Origin: Accumulibacter appositus
GTDB lineage: Bacteria > Pseudomonadota > Gammaproteobacteria > Burkholderiales > Rhodocyclaceae
Reading direction: 5' to 3' (one strand)
Length of the DNA: 64,000 bases
NCBI RefSeq assembly: GCF_035440685.1
Contig: NZ_DAORMW010000024.1
Both the position numbers and the translations under genes were made by a program. The notes below the pieces were generated by a model, which was not told the DNA's origin, searched no databases, and saw only the letters and a list, made by a program, of their open reading frames with translations. Numbering within the stretch: position 1 is the stretch's first letter; each line of letters starts with the position of its first letter. Positions 49,053-58,760 of the stretch are shown here, in pieces.

Positions 49053-50416
49053 TCCGTAGCGTTGGGGTTTTGCCCAGTGTCCTCGCCGGCGCGGCGACGG
49101 CGGCGGCGACGCTTCTTGGCGGTGCTCGGTGCCGCTGGCAGGAGCATTGCCGCGCGGGCCTCGTCGCTGGCATGCAGGAATGCTGTCCACCAGTTGCTGA
49201 TCGCCTGATCGACTTCACCAGACTGCGCGCGCAACAGCAGGAAGTCGTAGCCGGCCTTGAAACGTGGCTGCTGCAGGATGCCGTAGGGTCGTTTTCCGGA
49301 GCGCTGTTCGAAACGCGGCTGCAGGGCCCAGATGTCCTTGATGTCGCCGGCAATGCGCCGGGTGATGGCGAGTTTTCCGGCCTGTACGCGCAGGACTTCA
49401 TCCATGGCCACGAAAAGCGAAGGAATCGGCGGTTCACCGCTGTCCTTCAGCGGTTCCCAGGTAGCCAGCACCTGATGCCAGAGCAGGGTGGCGAAAAGGA
49501 AACCGGGCGAGATCGGCTTGCCTTCGGCGACGCGCCGGTCCGTGGCTTCCAGGGCGAGCATCACGAAGCGTTCGCCGCGCGGTTGCTCGAGGATCACGTC
49601 GAGCAGTGGCAGGACACCGTTGTGCAGTCCCTCTTCGCGCAGGCGCGTGATGCAGCGCAGCGCATGCCCGGAGGTGAGAAGTTTGAGCATCTCGTCAAAC
49701 AGGCGGGACGGTGGCACATTCTCGAGCAGATCGGCCATTTCGCGGATCGGCCGTCGCGCCGCGGGGTCGATTGCCAGGCCAATCTTGGCCGCCAGACGCA
49801 CCGCACGCAGCATGCGCACCGGGTCTTCGCGATAGCGCGTCTTCGGGTCACCAATCACGCGTAGGGTTTTTTGCTGTAGGTCGGCGACGCCGTGGTGGTA
49901 ATCAAGGATGGTTTCGGAACTCGGGTCGTAGTACAGCGCGTTGACCGTGAAATCGCGGCGGGCGGCGTCTTCCGACTGGCTGCCGAAGACGTTGTCGCGC
50001 AGCAAGCGACCCTGTGCGTCGGTCTGTGCTCTGTTGCCGCCATTTGTGCCCGGTTCGCCGTGATGGCCGCGGAAGGTGGTGACCTCGATCGTTTCCGCTC
50101 CCATGCTGACGTGCACGATCTGGAAGCGGCGGCCGATGATTCGCGAGCGGCGGAAGCAGCGACGGACCTGCTCCGGTGTGGCGTTGGTGGCGACGTCGAA
50201 GTCTTTCGGCGTCAATCCGGCGAGCAGGTCGCGGACCGCACCGCCGACGATGTAGGCCTGATAGCCATTTTCCTGCAAGTCCTCGACGGTCTGCCGGCAG
50301 CCACGGCTGATCTGCTCCCGCTGCAGACCATGCTGGTCAAGCGCGATGAGCGCCGGTTCGTTGCGCTTGCCGGTGTTTTTTCTTCCGAGAACGCGGGATA
50401 TGAACTTGCGGATCAT
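49049..50416 (-). CDS. pcnB: Poly(A) polymerase I
   Basis: 455 residues. Nucleotidyltransferase motif GGAVRDLLAGLTPKDFDVAT is followed by IIGRRFQIVHV, the motif that separates bacterial poly(A) polymerases from CCA-adding enzymes. Then come the head/neck segment RRDFTVNALYYDP and RYREDPVRMLRAVRLAAKIGLAID. The C-terminus is Arg-rich (KKRRRRRRRAGED), as in other PcnB proteins, and probably binds RNA. It adds 3' tails that speed RNA decay. It is followed by folK with overlapping codons. Confidence 0.94.
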   Translation of the reverse strand: MIRKFISRVLGRKNTGKRNEPALIALDQHGLQREQISRGCRQTVEDLQENGYQAYIVGGAVRDLLAGLTPKDFDVATNATPEQVRRCFRRSRIIGRRFQIVHVSMGAETIEVTTFRGHHGEPGTNGGNRAQTDAQGRLLRDNVFGSQSEDAARRDFTVNALYYDPSSETILDYHHGVADLQQKTLRVIGDPKTRYREDPVRMLRAVRLAAKIGLAIDPAARRPIREMADLLENVPPSRLFDEMLKLLTSGHALRCITRLREEGLHNGVLPLLDVILEQPRGERFVMLALEATDRRVAEGKPISPGFLFATLLWHQVLATWEPLKDSGEPPIPSLFVAMDEVLRVQAGKLAITRRIAGDIKDIWALQPRFEQRSGKRPYGILQQPRFKAGYDFLLLRAQSGEVDQAISNWWTAFLHASDEARAAMLLPAAPSTAKKRRRRRRRAGEDTGQNPNATE

Positions 50417-50507
50417 CGATGGGGTCTTGTTCCTGTGTTGTGGTGCCCTAGGCGCGGCATGATAGCCGATATTGCCCGCGCCATCAGGGGTCGATCGGCG
50501 CTGCGCT

Positions 50508-51173
50508 TCAGCCGAGGAGGCTGATGACCGGCCAGCCGGCGGTTTCGGCGTGTGCGCGCAGCGTCGGGTCAGGATCTACGGCGACCGGATTGCTGACCCT
50601 CGACAGCAAGGGCAGGTCGTTCTGCGAGTCACTGTAGAACCAGCTGCGTTGGAAACTTCCCCACCACAGTCCCATCGCTTCGAGCCAGGCCTCGACGCGG
50701 AGGATCTTGCCTTCGCGAAACGATGGCGTGCCGCGCGGCTGGCCGGTGAATTGGCCGTTCTCGTGCGCTGGAATGGTGGCGATCAGATGGGCGATACCGA
50801 GATCGCGAGCCAGCGGCGCGGTGACGAAGCTGTTGGTCGCGGTGACGATGGCGCAAAGCGCGTCGCTGTCGAGGTGCTGGCGAACCAGGGCGCGTGCCTG
50901 GCGGCCGACAATCGGCAGGATGTGGCGGCTCATGAACTCGCCAAGCCAGGCGTCGAGTACTTGGCGCGGGTAGCGTGCCAGGGGCTGCAGCTGGAAATCA
51001 AGAAAGACCTCGATATCCAGCGTGCCGGCCTTGTACTGCTCGTAGAACTCGATATTTCGCGCTTCGTACAAGGCGCGGTCGAGAACCCCTTTGGCGATCA
51101 GGAACTGCGCCCATTCAAAGTCGCTGTCGCCGGCGATGAGGGTATTGTCGAGGTCAAAAAGAACAAGATCCAT
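50508..51173 (-). CDS. HAD-IB family phosphatase, SerB-like
   Basis: 221 residues. HAD motif I is FDLDNTLIAGDSD (nucleophile in DxDxT), motif II is the Thr in IVTATN and motif III/IV is YSDSQNDLPLL. The IB subfamily helical cap (EWAQFLIAKGVLDRALYEARN) places it with SerB-like enzymes that act on phosphoserine, phosphoethanolamine or similar small phosphates; the substrate is not decided. It follows hda with 20 bases between, so hda and this gene probably share a transcript. Confidence 0.9.
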   Translation of the reverse strand: MDLVLFDLDNTLIAGDSDFEWAQFLIAKGVLDRALYEARNIEFYEQYKAGTLDIEVFLDFQLQPLARYPRQVLDAWLGEFMSRHILPIVGRQARALVRQHLDSDALCAIVTATNSFVTAPLARDLGIAHLIATIPAHENGQFTGQPRGTPSFREGKILRVEAWLEAMGLWWGSFQRSWFYSDSQNDLPLLSRVSNPVAVDPDPTLRAHAETAGWPVISLLG

Positions 51174-51193
51174 GGCTATGCCTTTCGCGCAGC

Positions 51194-51850
51194 TCAGCGC
51201 TCCAGTGGCGTCTGCAGAACTTCGCGCAGCAAGCTCAGGGTGACCGGGCGCTGGTGCTCGAGCGAGTAACGGTCGATGGCCATCAACAGGGCCGTCAGGC
51301 TGCGCATGTCGCGTGGCGCGCGCAGGAAAAGATAGGCGAAGGCCTCCGCCGGCAGGAGCAAACCGCGCGCCCGCGCCTGCTCGCCGAGCGCGGCCAGCTT
51401 TTCGCCGTCGCTCAGGGGCTGCAGCCGGTACACCAGGCTGCTGCCGAGGCGCGTACGCAGGTCCTCGCGCAAGCGAAGTTGTAGCGGCGGCACGCTGGCT
51501 GCGGCGAGCAATCGCCCGCCGCTGGCGCAGAGGCGATTGATCAGGTTGAACAGGCTGATTTGCCCACGCGCGCTGAGCGCTTCGACGTTATCGACGGCGT
51601 GCGTGCAGCCATCCGGCGCGATTTGCGCGAGATCGGGGTCGATGCGCGCGTCGCTGTACGCGGCTTCGCTGGCCTGCAGCAGATGCGATTTCCCGGCACC
51701 CGCCTCGCCCCAGAGAAAGAACAGCGGCTCGCGGTTGACCGGCGCCAGCCAGGCGGCCAGTCCGGTCAGCGCTTCAGCGTTGCCGCCGGCGACAAAATTC
51801 TCGAAGCTGGGCCGCTCTTCGGGCAGCAGGTCGAGAATCAACTGGCGCAT
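51194..51850 (-). CDS. hda: DnaA-related replication regulator Hda
   Basis: 218 residues. A DnaA-like AAA+ domain with Walker A WGEAGAGKSHLL and a sensor-type segment in RAPRDMRSLTALLMAIDRYSLEH. N-terminal MRQLILDLLPEERPSFENF contains the QLxLxL clamp-binding motif typical of Hda, which fixes ATG 51850 as the start; the open frame continues upstream without a homologous sequence. Hda with the beta clamp drives hydrolysis of DnaA-ATP after initiation. The start is preceded by a run of eight C on its own strand (eight G on plus, 51853-51860), an unusual leader. It is divergent from purM. Confidence 0.92.
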   Translation of the reverse strand: MRQLILDLLPEERPSFENFVAGGNAEALTGLAAWLAPVNREPLFFLWGEAGAGKSHLLQASEAAYSDARIDPDLAQIAPDGCTHAVDNVEALSARGQISLFNLINRLCASGGRLLAAASVPPLQLRLREDLRTRLGSSLVYRLQPLSDGEKLAALGEQARARGLLLPAEAFAYLFLRAPRDMRSLTALLMAIDRYSLEHQRPVTLSLLREVLQTPLER

Positions 51851-51994
51851 CCGGGGGGGGTCAGGCTTGTCGGTTTGCGGTGCGATCAGCACGCGGGAGG
51901 GCCATTTCGGATAAGATTCGGGATCGGGCAGAGCAAAGTGGTCCATTCTACCACTACGCGGCATCTGCCTGCCTTGCTCGGGACGCGCTACAAG

Positions 51995-53032
51995 ATGACT
52001 CTGGAATCTCTCTCCTATCGCGATGCCGGTGTCGACATTGACGCCGGCGATGAACTCGTCGCACGTATCAAGCCCTTTGCCAGAAAGACGCTGCGTGAAG
52101 GCGTACTCGGCGGCATCGGCGGCTTCGGTGCCCTGTTCGAGGTGCCGAAGCGCTACCGCGAGCCGTTACTGGTCTCCGGGACCGACGGTGTTGGCACCAA
52201 ACTCAAGCTGGCGTTCCAGTTGCGGCGGCACGACACGATTGGCATCGACTTGGTGGCAATGAGCGTGAACGACATTCTCGTACAAGGTGCCGAACCGCTT
52301 TTCTTCCTCGACTACCTGGCCTGCGGCAAGCTTGATGTCGCCACCGCGGCGCGCGTCATCAAGGGAATTGCCGAGGGCTGCGAGCGGGCCGGATGCGCCT
52401 TGATCGGTGGCGAAACCGCCGAAATGCCGGGGATGTATCCGGAGGGTGAATACGATCTGGCCGGTTTTGCGGTTGGCGTCGTCGAGAAATCGGCACTCAT
52501 CGATGGGACGAGCATCGCTGCCGGCGATGTGTTGCTCGGCCTGCAGTCGTCGGGTGCGCATTCCAATGGCTACTCGCTGCTGCGCAAGATCATTGCCCGT
52601 TCGGGTGCCGACCTTGCCGCGCCGTTTGACGGCGAGCAGACCTTGGCCGACGCGGCGATGGCGCCGACACGGATCTATGTCAAGTCACTCCTGGCACTGA
52701 TGCAGGCGCTGCCGGTCAAGGGCATGGCGCACATTACTGGCGGCGGTCTGACCGGCAACGTGCCGCGCATCCTGCCGGACAGCGTTCGTGCCGAGATTTC
52801 TCAGGGAGCGTGGCGGCGGCCGAAACTATTCGACTGGCTGCAGCAGGAAGGTGGCGTCAGCGATGAGGAAATGCACCGGGTCTTCAACTGCGGGATTGGC
52901 ATGGTCGTCGTCGTTGCTCGCGAGGACGCTGCACAGGCGGTCAAAATCCTCAATGACGCTGGCGAGACAGCGGTGGTCATCGGCAGCATCAAGCCACGCG
53001 GCGAAGGTGAGGCGCAGACCACGGTGCTTTGA
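51995..53032 (+). CDS. purM: Phosphoribosylformylglycinamidine cyclo-ligase
   Basis: 345 residues, the usual PurM length. It closes the imidazole ring of FGAM to give AIR in purine synthesis. Landmarks are SYRDAGVDIDAGDELV, the ATP/substrate loop GTDGVGTKLKLAF, the conserved GGETAEMPGMY and ITGGGLTGNVPRILP. ATG 51995 starts exactly where other PurM proteins do, although the frame is open far upstream across the hda region on the other strand. The divergent hda/purM arrangement is common in beta- and gammaproteobacteria. Confidence 0.95.
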   Translation: MTLESLSYRDAGVDIDAGDELVARIKPFARKTLREGVLGGIGGFGALFEVPKRYREPLLVSGTDGVGTKLKLAFQLRRHDTIGIDLVAMSVNDILVQGAEPLFFLDYLACGKLDVATAARVIKGIAEGCERAGCALIGGETAEMPGMYPEGEYDLAGFAVGVVEKSALIDGTSIAAGDVLLGLQSSGAHSNGYSLLRKIIARSGADLAAPFDGEQTLADAAMAPTRIYVKSLLALMQALPVKGMAHITGGGLTGNVPRILPDSVRAEISQGAWRRPKLFDWLQQEGGVSDEEMHRVFNCGIGMVVVVAREDAAQAVKILNDAGETAVVIGSIKPRGEGEAQTTVL

Positions 53033-53161
53033 GTGGTGAATGGCCTGTGCCATGGCGGCAAGGGATGTTTGGCTGCCCAGCCGGGACCGTAGCATTGCCG
53101 TCTTCGGGGCACTTGGTGCTTGTCGCCAGCTTGGAGAACGGCTGTGGCGGGTGCTCGGCGA

Positions 53162-53497
53162 TCAGACCTTGATGTTGATCTTGACGTCACCACCAGCTTT
53201 CCGGCGCCCACCTTTTGAACGGGTGTCGAGCAAGACGGGGCGTTTTTCCGAGCGGCGTTCCTTCTCCCGTCGCTCGACCGCTGCGGGCGGATTCGTTGCC
53301 TCGGGCGGCGTGCTTTCGGGAGCCTTGCGCGGCTCCCGCTGCGGCTGTTCACGGCTAGGCCAGGGCTGCCTTGGCAGCGCGGTCGAAAGCTCGTTGTCAA
53401 TGCCTTTCGCGCCGCTCACCGGTTCCGGTTTGCTGACTTCGTCCGGCTCTCTGCCGATGTTGGCGACAGGCGGTACCACTTCAGCGGGAATTCTCAT
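53162..53497 (-). CDS. Small proline-rich basic protein, function unknown
   Basis: 111 residues, no signal peptide or membrane helix. The N-terminal two-thirds is Pro-, Glu- and Arg-rich and probably disordered (PPVANIGREPDE, EPRKAPESTPPEATNPP). The C-terminal end (EKRPVLLDTRSKGGRRK) looks conserved: I recall short betaproteobacterial proteins with a similar LLDTR-GRRK ending. AGGACA precedes the ATG. It is convergent with purM. No function can be given. Confidence 0.55.
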   Translation of the reverse strand: MRIPAEVVPPVANIGREPDEVSKPEPVSGAKGIDNELSTALPRQPWPSREQPQREPRKAPESTPPEATNPPAAVERREKERRSEKRPVLLDTRSKGGRRKAGGDVKINIKV

Positions 53498-53828
53498 TGT
53501 CCTGCGCTCTCCAACTCCCGTTCAGCGTGCGGTTTTTCGATTCAAGAGACCTCTTCACAAAGTATCCGAGCACCCGGCGGGCAATCGGCAGACAATTGGT
53601 CTACGGCAAACTTCAGGCAGAACTTTAGCACTGACGGTCGGGGCGCGGCAGCCGGACGTGGCCGACGGTGTTTTCGGGCACGCTTTCTCGCGCTCCGCGG
53701 TCGCAGTTTGCGATTCAAGCCGGCTTCGGTACACTGCGCCCGCCGACCGTGAGCTTGCGGTGGGCAGCTTTGCAGTGCCTGCTTTACAGCCCCCTACTTA
53801 GCCGCTGCGGCGGAGGATTTTGATAGCC
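53498..53828. other. Divergent upstream region of the efflux operon
   Basis: 331 bases between the small proline-rich gene and the efflux genes, divergently transcribed. It holds the probable promoter at 53708-53735. No TetR- or MarR-type regulator gene is adjacent and no operator palindrome is obvious. Confidence 0.55.
53708..53735 (+). promoter_or_regulatory. Possible sigma-70 promoter for the RND operon
   Basis: TTGCGA at 53708-53713, 16 bases, TACACT at 53730-53735. It lies 94 bases ahead of the adaptor start. Prediction by eye. Confidence 0.4.
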
Positions 53829-55028
53829 ATGTCGAGTGGAAATAATCGCTTTCTGGTTCTGGCCGTGGCGATGGCCGGACTGGTCGCCGTCGGCTACCTG
53901 GCCTATTCCGGTTTTCGTGGGCCCAGTGCTCCGACGATCCCGGAGGCGCCAACCGCTGGCGCCGCCAAGGCAGCTGCAAGCGCCCGCCCCGGGCCGCCCG
54001 AGGCCTTCCCGATGGCGGTCGAAACCGCGCGCGTAGAGGCGTCGGAACTTGCCGTCGATGCCACGGCTGTCGGCTCCCTGGGCTCGAACGAGTCGGTCGT
54101 TCTACGCCCCGAGATCGCCGGCCGTATCGCGGCGATCAACTTCAAGGACGGCGTCGCGGTCAGCAAGGGCGCGCTGCTGGTGGAGCTGGACGCGGCGACG
54201 CAGGCGGCCGAGTTCGATCAGGCCAAGGCCGGTCTGGCGCTGGCCCAGGCCAATTACCGGCGTACGCAGGACCTGTTCGCGAAGAAGTTCATCAGCGGCC
54301 AGGCCTTGGACGATTCCCAGGCGGCACTGAAAGTCCAGGATGCGGCCTTGGCACTGGCGCAGGCCAAGCTCGACAAGACGCGTATTCGGGCGCCGTTTTC
54401 CGGTGTGGTCGGCATTCGCAATGTCAGCGTCGGTGACTATGTCAAGGAAGGGCAGGAACTAGTCAACATTGAGGACATCGCGACGCTGAAAGTTGATTTC
54501 CGCCTGCCGGAGTCCTACCTGCCGCAACTCCGTACGGGGCAGCAACTGGAGCTTAGCAGCGACGCCTTGCCGGGCCAGGTGTTCACCGCCGTTCTCGAAG
54601 CGATCAATCCGCTGGTCGAAGCCAGCGGTCGCGCCATTTCTCTGCGCGCGCGGCTGTCGAACAGCGAGCGGCGGCTGCGCCCCGGGATGTTTGTTCGCGT
54701 TCGCCTGATCTTCGAACAGCGTGACAATGTGCTGCTGATTCCGGAGCAGGCCCTGGTCCCGGACAGCAAAGCGCCCTACGTCTTTCGCGTCGTCGATGGG
54801 CTGGCGCAGCGCGTCGCCATCAAGACCGGCCTGCGCCGCAATGCCCAGGTCGAGGTTGTCGAGGGCTTGAGCGCCGGCGACGAGGTGGTCACCGCAGGCC
54901 AGCTGAAGTTGCGCGATGGCGCCCCGGTACGCGCCGTCGGCGGGGCGGCTGCCGCGGCTGCGCCAGCACCGGAGCAGGCGGCAGTGAGCGACGACAAGGC
55001 CGGCCGCCCGACGGGTGCCGGGAAATGA
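53829..55028 (+). CDS. RND efflux membrane-fusion (periplasmic adaptor) protein
   Basis: 399 residues. An N-terminal membrane anchor (about 8-29) leads to the adaptor fold: lipoyl half-motif RPEIAGRIAAINFKDGVAVSKGALLVELD, a helical hairpin rich in Ala, Gln and Lys, the second lipoyl half IRAPFSGVVGIRNVSVGDYVKEGQELVNI, then beta-barrel and membrane-proximal domains. It links the inner-membrane pump to an outer-membrane channel. ATG 53829 is taken; a TTG at 53820 is closer to GGAGG. The stop overlaps the pump start (ATGA). No outer-membrane TolC-like gene is nearby, so the channel must be encoded elsewhere. Confidence 0.93.
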   Translation: MSSGNNRFLVLAVAMAGLVAVGYLAYSGFRGPSAPTIPEAPTAGAAKAAASARPGPPEAFPMAVETARVEASELAVDATAVGSLGSNESVVLRPEIAGRIAAINFKDGVAVSKGALLVELDAATQAAEFDQAKAGLALAQANYRRTQDLFAKKFISGQALDDSQAALKVQDAALALAQAKLDKTRIRAPFSGVVGIRNVSVGDYVKEGQELVNIEDIATLKVDFRLPESYLPQLRTGQQLELSSDALPGQVFTAVLEAINPLVEASGRAISLRARLSNSERRLRPGMFVRVRLIFEQRDNVLLIPEQALVPDSKAPYVFRVVDGLAQRVAIKTGLRRNAQVEVVEGLSAGDEVVTAGQLKLRDGAPVRAVGGAAAAAAPAPEQAAVSDDKAGRPTGAGK

Positions 55029-58000
55029 AGATCTCCAGTCTGTGTATTCGTCGGCCGGTTTTCGCGAGCGTGCTGTCGCTGGCGATAATGCTCGTCGGGC
55101 TGGTTTCTTACACGCGCCTGCCGGTGCGGGAATACCCGAAGATCGACGAGCCGGTGGTGACCGTCACCACCAGCTATCGCGGTGCCTCCGCCGAAATTGT
55201 CGAATCGCAGATCAGCAAACCGCTGGAGGACTCGCTGGCCGGTATCGAGGGGGTGGATGTGATCACTTCGATCTCGCGTCAGGAGAACAGCCAGATCTCG
55301 GTACGCTTCAAGCTGGAGCGCAATCCGGATTCGGCGGCAGCGGATGTCCGCGACCGCGTCTCGCGGGTACGCAACCGGTTACCGACGGCCATCGATGAGC
55401 CGGTGATTGCCAAGGTCGAAGCAGACGCCAACCCGATCATCTGGCTGGCTTTTTCGTCCGACCAGCATTCGGCGCTGGAAGTCACCGATGTCGCCAACCG
55501 TATCGTCAAGCCGCGCCTGCAGACCCTGCCAGGCGCCGCTGACGTACGCGTCTTCGGCGAACGCAGATACGCCATGCGCATCTGGCTCGATCGCGATCGC
55601 CTAGCGGCCTTCAATCTGACGCCGCAGGACGTCGAGGATGCCTTGCGCCGGCAGAATGTCGAAGTACCGGCCGGGCGCATCGAAAGCCAGAGCCGTGAGT
55701 TCTCGGTGGTCGCCAGGACCGATCTGACCCAGCCAGAGCAGTTCGCCGAGATCATCGTCAAGCAGGCCAGCGATGGCAAGGGCAGTTACCCGGTGCGTAT
55801 CGCCGATCTCGGTCGGGTCGAAATCGGCGCCGAGTCGGAGCGCAGCAGCGTCCGTTTCAATGGCCGCCCGGCGGTCGCTCTCGGGGTCATCAAGCAGGCG
55901 ACGGCCAATCCCCTCGATTTGTCGAAGGCGCTGCGCGCCGAACTGCCGAAAGTGATCGACGAATTGCCGCAGGGCATGACGGTGAATATCGCCTATGACT
56001 CGTCGGTGTTCATCGCGCGCTCGATCGACGCCGTTTTCGAGACCATCGGCGAGGCGATGTTGCTGGTGCTACTGATCATCTTCCTGTTCCTGCGCAATTT
56101 CCGGGCGACGCTGATTCCGCTGGTGACCATTCCGGTGTCGCTGATCGGCGCTTTCGCGCTGATGCTGATGCTCGGCTTCAGCATCAATACCCTGACCCTG
56201 CTGGCGCTGGTGCTGGCCATTGGCCTGGTCGTCGATGATGCGATCGTCGTCCTCGAAAACATTTACCGGCATATGGAGGCGGGCATGCCCAGGCAGCAGG
56301 CTGCCTTGCAGGGCGCACAGGAGATCGGTTTCGCGGTGGTGGCGATGACCATTACCCTGGCCGCCGTTTACGCGCCGGTGGCCTTCATGACCGGCCGTAC
56401 CGGCAAGCTGTTCGTCGAGTTCGCGCTGACCCTGGCCGGCGCGGTGCTGGTCTCGGGCTTCGTCGCCCTGACGCTGTCGCCAATGATGTGTTCGCTGCTG
56501 TTGAAACACGAAACGCGACACGGCAAGGCCTATGTCTGGGTCGAGAATGTCCTCAACGCCCTGACGCGGGGCTATCGCCGCGCGCTGACCCTTGCCCTGC
56601 AACGGCGCTGGCTGGTGATGCTGGTTTTCGCCGTGGTCGCGGGATCGAATGTCTTTCTGCTCAAGGCGCTGAAATCGGAGCTGGCGCCAGTCGAGGATCG
56701 GGGCATCATTCTCGGCGTCTTTCTGGCTCCGGAAGGCGCAACGCTGGACTATACCGACAAGTACGCCCGGCAGCTTGAAGACATCTATGCCCACACCGCG
56801 GATGTCGAGCGCTATTTCGTCGTCGCCGGCAACCCGACCGTCAGTCAGGGCATCTCCTTTGTCGGTCTGAGCGACTGGAACGAGCGCCCGCGCAACTCGG
56901 GCGCAGTGGTCAAGGAGCTGTTTCCGAAGTTCATGGGTATTCCCGGCGTCCTGGCTTTCCCGGTGCAGCCACCGTCGCTGGGCCAGAATCCGCGCGAACG
57001 GCCGGTCAATTTCGTCATTCTGACCTCGGCGTCGTACGCCGAGCTGGAAACGATGACCGGCAAGATTCTCGAAGAGGTGGCCAGGAATCCCGGTTTCACC
57101 AACGTCGATACCGATCTCAAGCTGAACAAACCCGAGCTGTCGGTGCTGGTCAATCGCGACAAGTCCTCCGATACCGGCGTCCAGATCGAGACCGTCGGCC
57201 GAACTCTGGAGACGATGCTCGGTGGTCGCCAGGTGACGCGCTTCAAGCGCGAGGGCGAGCAGTACGATGTGATTGTGCAGGTGGCCGGCAGCGATCGCGC
57301 GACGCCGTCCGACATCCGCGACATCTTCGTTCGCGCCAAGGATGGCAGCATGATACCGCTGGCCAACCTACTGACCGTCGACGAGACGGTCAGTCCGCGA
57401 GAACTGAACCATTTCGGTCAGCGTCGGGCGGTGACCATCACCGCCAATCTGGCACCCGGCTACAGCATGGGTGATGCCCTGGGCTTCCTGGAGGAGACGG
57501 CCGGGCGCGTTCTGCCGGCGGGCTATGCGGTCGACTACGCAGGCCAGTCGCGCGAGTTCCAGCTCTCCTCGTCGTCCCTGGCGCTGACCTTCGTTCTTGC
57601 CCTGGCCTTCATCTATCTGGTGCTCGCCGCCCAGTTCGAGAGTTTTCGCGATCCCTTCATTATTATGCTGACGGTACCGCTGTCAATGACCGGGGCGCTG
57701 TTGGCGCTACTGCTTAGCGGCGGGACGCTCAACGTCTATAGCCAGATCGGGCTGGTGACGCTGGTTGGCCTGATCACCAAGCACGGCATCTTGATCGTCG
57801 AGTTCGCCAACCAGTTGCTGGCGCAGGGGCGGGCGGCCAGGGAAGCGGTGATCGAGGCCTCTGAATTGCGCCTGCGGCCGATTCTGATGACCACCGGGGC
57901 GATGGTGCTGGGGACCATTCCTCTGGCCCTGGCCAGCGGCGCAGGTGCCGAGAGTCGCCAGCAGATAGGCTGGGTGATCGTCGGCGGCCTGCTCCTTGGC

Positions 58001-58105
58001 ACTTTCTTCACCCTCTTTGTAGTGCCCACGGTTTACACACTGCTGGCGCGGCGCAAGCCCGTGGACGGTCAGCACGCTGAGCTGGCGAGCGTCGACGCGG
58101 TTTGA
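55025..58105 (+). CDS. RND multidrug efflux pump, HAE-1 type permease
   Basis: 1026 residues, the usual HAE-1 length. The first TM helix is followed by YPKIDEPVVTVTTSYRGASAE, and repeated halves with 12 TM helices and two large periplasmic loops. The TM4 proton-relay segment LALVLAIGLVVDDAIVVLENIYRHME has the two Asp residues (DD) needed for proton coupling, and GLITKHGILIVEFANQL is the matching TM10/11 part. It resembles the MdtC/MexF-like branch; exact drugs cannot be told. Translation is coupled to the adaptor by a four-base overlap. Confidence 0.94.
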   Translation: MKISSLCIRRPVFASVLSLAIMLVGLVSYTRLPVREYPKIDEPVVTVTTSYRGASAEIVESQISKPLEDSLAGIEGVDVITSISRQENSQISVRFKLERNPDSAAADVRDRVSRVRNRLPTAIDEPVIAKVEADANPIIWLAFSSDQHSALEVTDVANRIVKPRLQTLPGAADVRVFGERRYAMRIWLDRDRLAAFNLTPQDVEDALRRQNVEVPAGRIESQSREFSVVARTDLTQPEQFAEIIVKQASDGKGSYPVRIADLGRVEIGAESERSSVRFNGRPAVALGVIKQATANPLDLSKALRAELPKVIDELPQGMTVNIAYDSSVFIARSIDAVFETIGEAMLLVLLIIFLFLRNFRATLIPLVTIPVSLIGAFALMLMLGFSINTLTLLALVLAIGLVVDDAIVVLENIYRHMEAGMPRQQAALQGAQEIGFAVVAMTITLAAVYAPVAFMTGRTGKLFVEFALTLAGAVLVSGFVALTLSPMMCSLLLKHETRHGKAYVWVENVLNALTRGYRRALTLALQRRWLVMLVFAVVAGSNVFLLKALKSELAPVEDRGIILGVFLAPEGATLDYTDKYARQLEDIYAHTADVERYFVVAGNPTVSQGISFVGLSDWNERPRNSGAVVKELFPKFMGIPGVLAFPVQPPSLGQNPRERPVNFVILTSASYAELETMTGKILEEVARNPGFTNVDTDLKLNKPELSVLVNRDKSSDTGVQIETVGRTLETMLGGRQVTRFKREGEQYDVIVQVAGSDRATPSDIRDIFVRAKDGSMIPLANLLTVDETVSPRELNHFGQRRAVTITANLAPGYSMGDALGFLEETAGRVLPAGYAVDYAGQSREFQLSSSSLALTFVLALAFIYLVLAAQFESFRDPFIIMLTVPLSMTGALLALLLSGGTLNVYSQIGLVTLVGLITKHGILIVEFANQLLAQGRAAREAVIEASELRLRPILMTTGAMVLGTIPLALASGAGAESRQQIGWVIVGGLLLGTFFTLFVVPTVYTLLARRKPVDGQHAELASVDAV

Positions 58106-58188
58106 GAGGCCTTTGCGGCCTCCGCATCACCGCCCACCAGCGCGGCGGCCGGTTTTCTTTCATAGCGCAGGCGAGTATGCTGTCGAGC

Positions 58189-58310
58189 TAACGGTCATGA
58201 CCTGTCGAGATGCTCCAGATCGCGAAGACCGTGACTGTCCCCCTCATCGCCCGGCCCTTCGCGCACCGGGGGAAGAAGGGAGCTTGGTGCGTCGCATGCG
58301 CGACGTTCAC
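58189..58310 (+). repeat. Interspersed repeat copy D, full form
   Basis: Starts TAACGGTCATGACCTGTCGAG, passes CTCCAGATCGCGAAGACCGTGAC, continues into a CCCCCTCATCGCCCGGCCC / CCGGGGGAAGAAGGGAG module and ends CGCATGCGCGACGTTCAC. Same order as copy B. It fills most of the gap between the efflux pump and the DUF6394-type gene. Confidence 0.85.
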
Positions 58311-58363
58311 ATCGAGCGATTGCTGGTCGTGCGCTGGCTTTGTCTGTCGCGGAGAGGGTGCTC

Positions 58364-58747
58364 ATGAATCTCGAGAAGGTGATTTTCGGTTTCTTCATCG
58401 TTCTTGCGGCAACGCTGAACTTTGGCTTCTTCATTGGCGATATCGACAATCCGACGCACCACCACATCTATGAGCTGTTTGCCGCGATCGTCGTCAACCT
58501 GATCGCCACTGTCCTGAAGTTCGGCGACCGCACGCAGATTGGGGCAGTGCATCTGTCGACCAGCCTGGTCGCTGACCTGCAATTGGTGGCCGCAGCCTGC
58601 GTATGGGCCATCGCTGTCCATGTCACCGGCGAGGGAATGTCGCCCGACGTCACCACCAGTGTCGTTTCACTAAGTGGCGGAGCCTTGCTGGCAAACTTCG
58701 TTTCGCTGCTGCTGCTGATTGCCGAAACGGTGATGTTGCGACGCTGA
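58364..58747 (+). CDS. DUF6394-type small membrane protein
   Basis: 127 residues with three or four predicted TM helices: VIFGFFIVLAATLNFGFF, then LFAAIVVNLIATVLKFG, DLQLVAAACVWAIAVHV and GGALLANFVSLLLLIAETVML. The middle DRTQIGAVHLSTSLVADLQL and an N-terminal DIDNPTHHHIYELFAAI match what I remember of DUF6394 proteins found beside TrkA-type channel genes. Function unknown. ATG 58364 follows GGAGAGG; a codon run-in exists upstream. The K+ channel gene starts 13 bases after its stop, so the two are almost certainly one transcript. Confidence 0.8.
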   Translation: MNLEKVIFGFFIVLAATLNFGFFIGDIDNPTHHHIYELFAAIVVNLIATVLKFGDRTQIGAVHLSTSLVADLQLVAAACVWAIAVHVTGEGMSPDVTTSVVSLSGGALLANFVSLLLLIAETVMLRR

Positions 58748-58760
58748 TGGCGGCGCCGGA

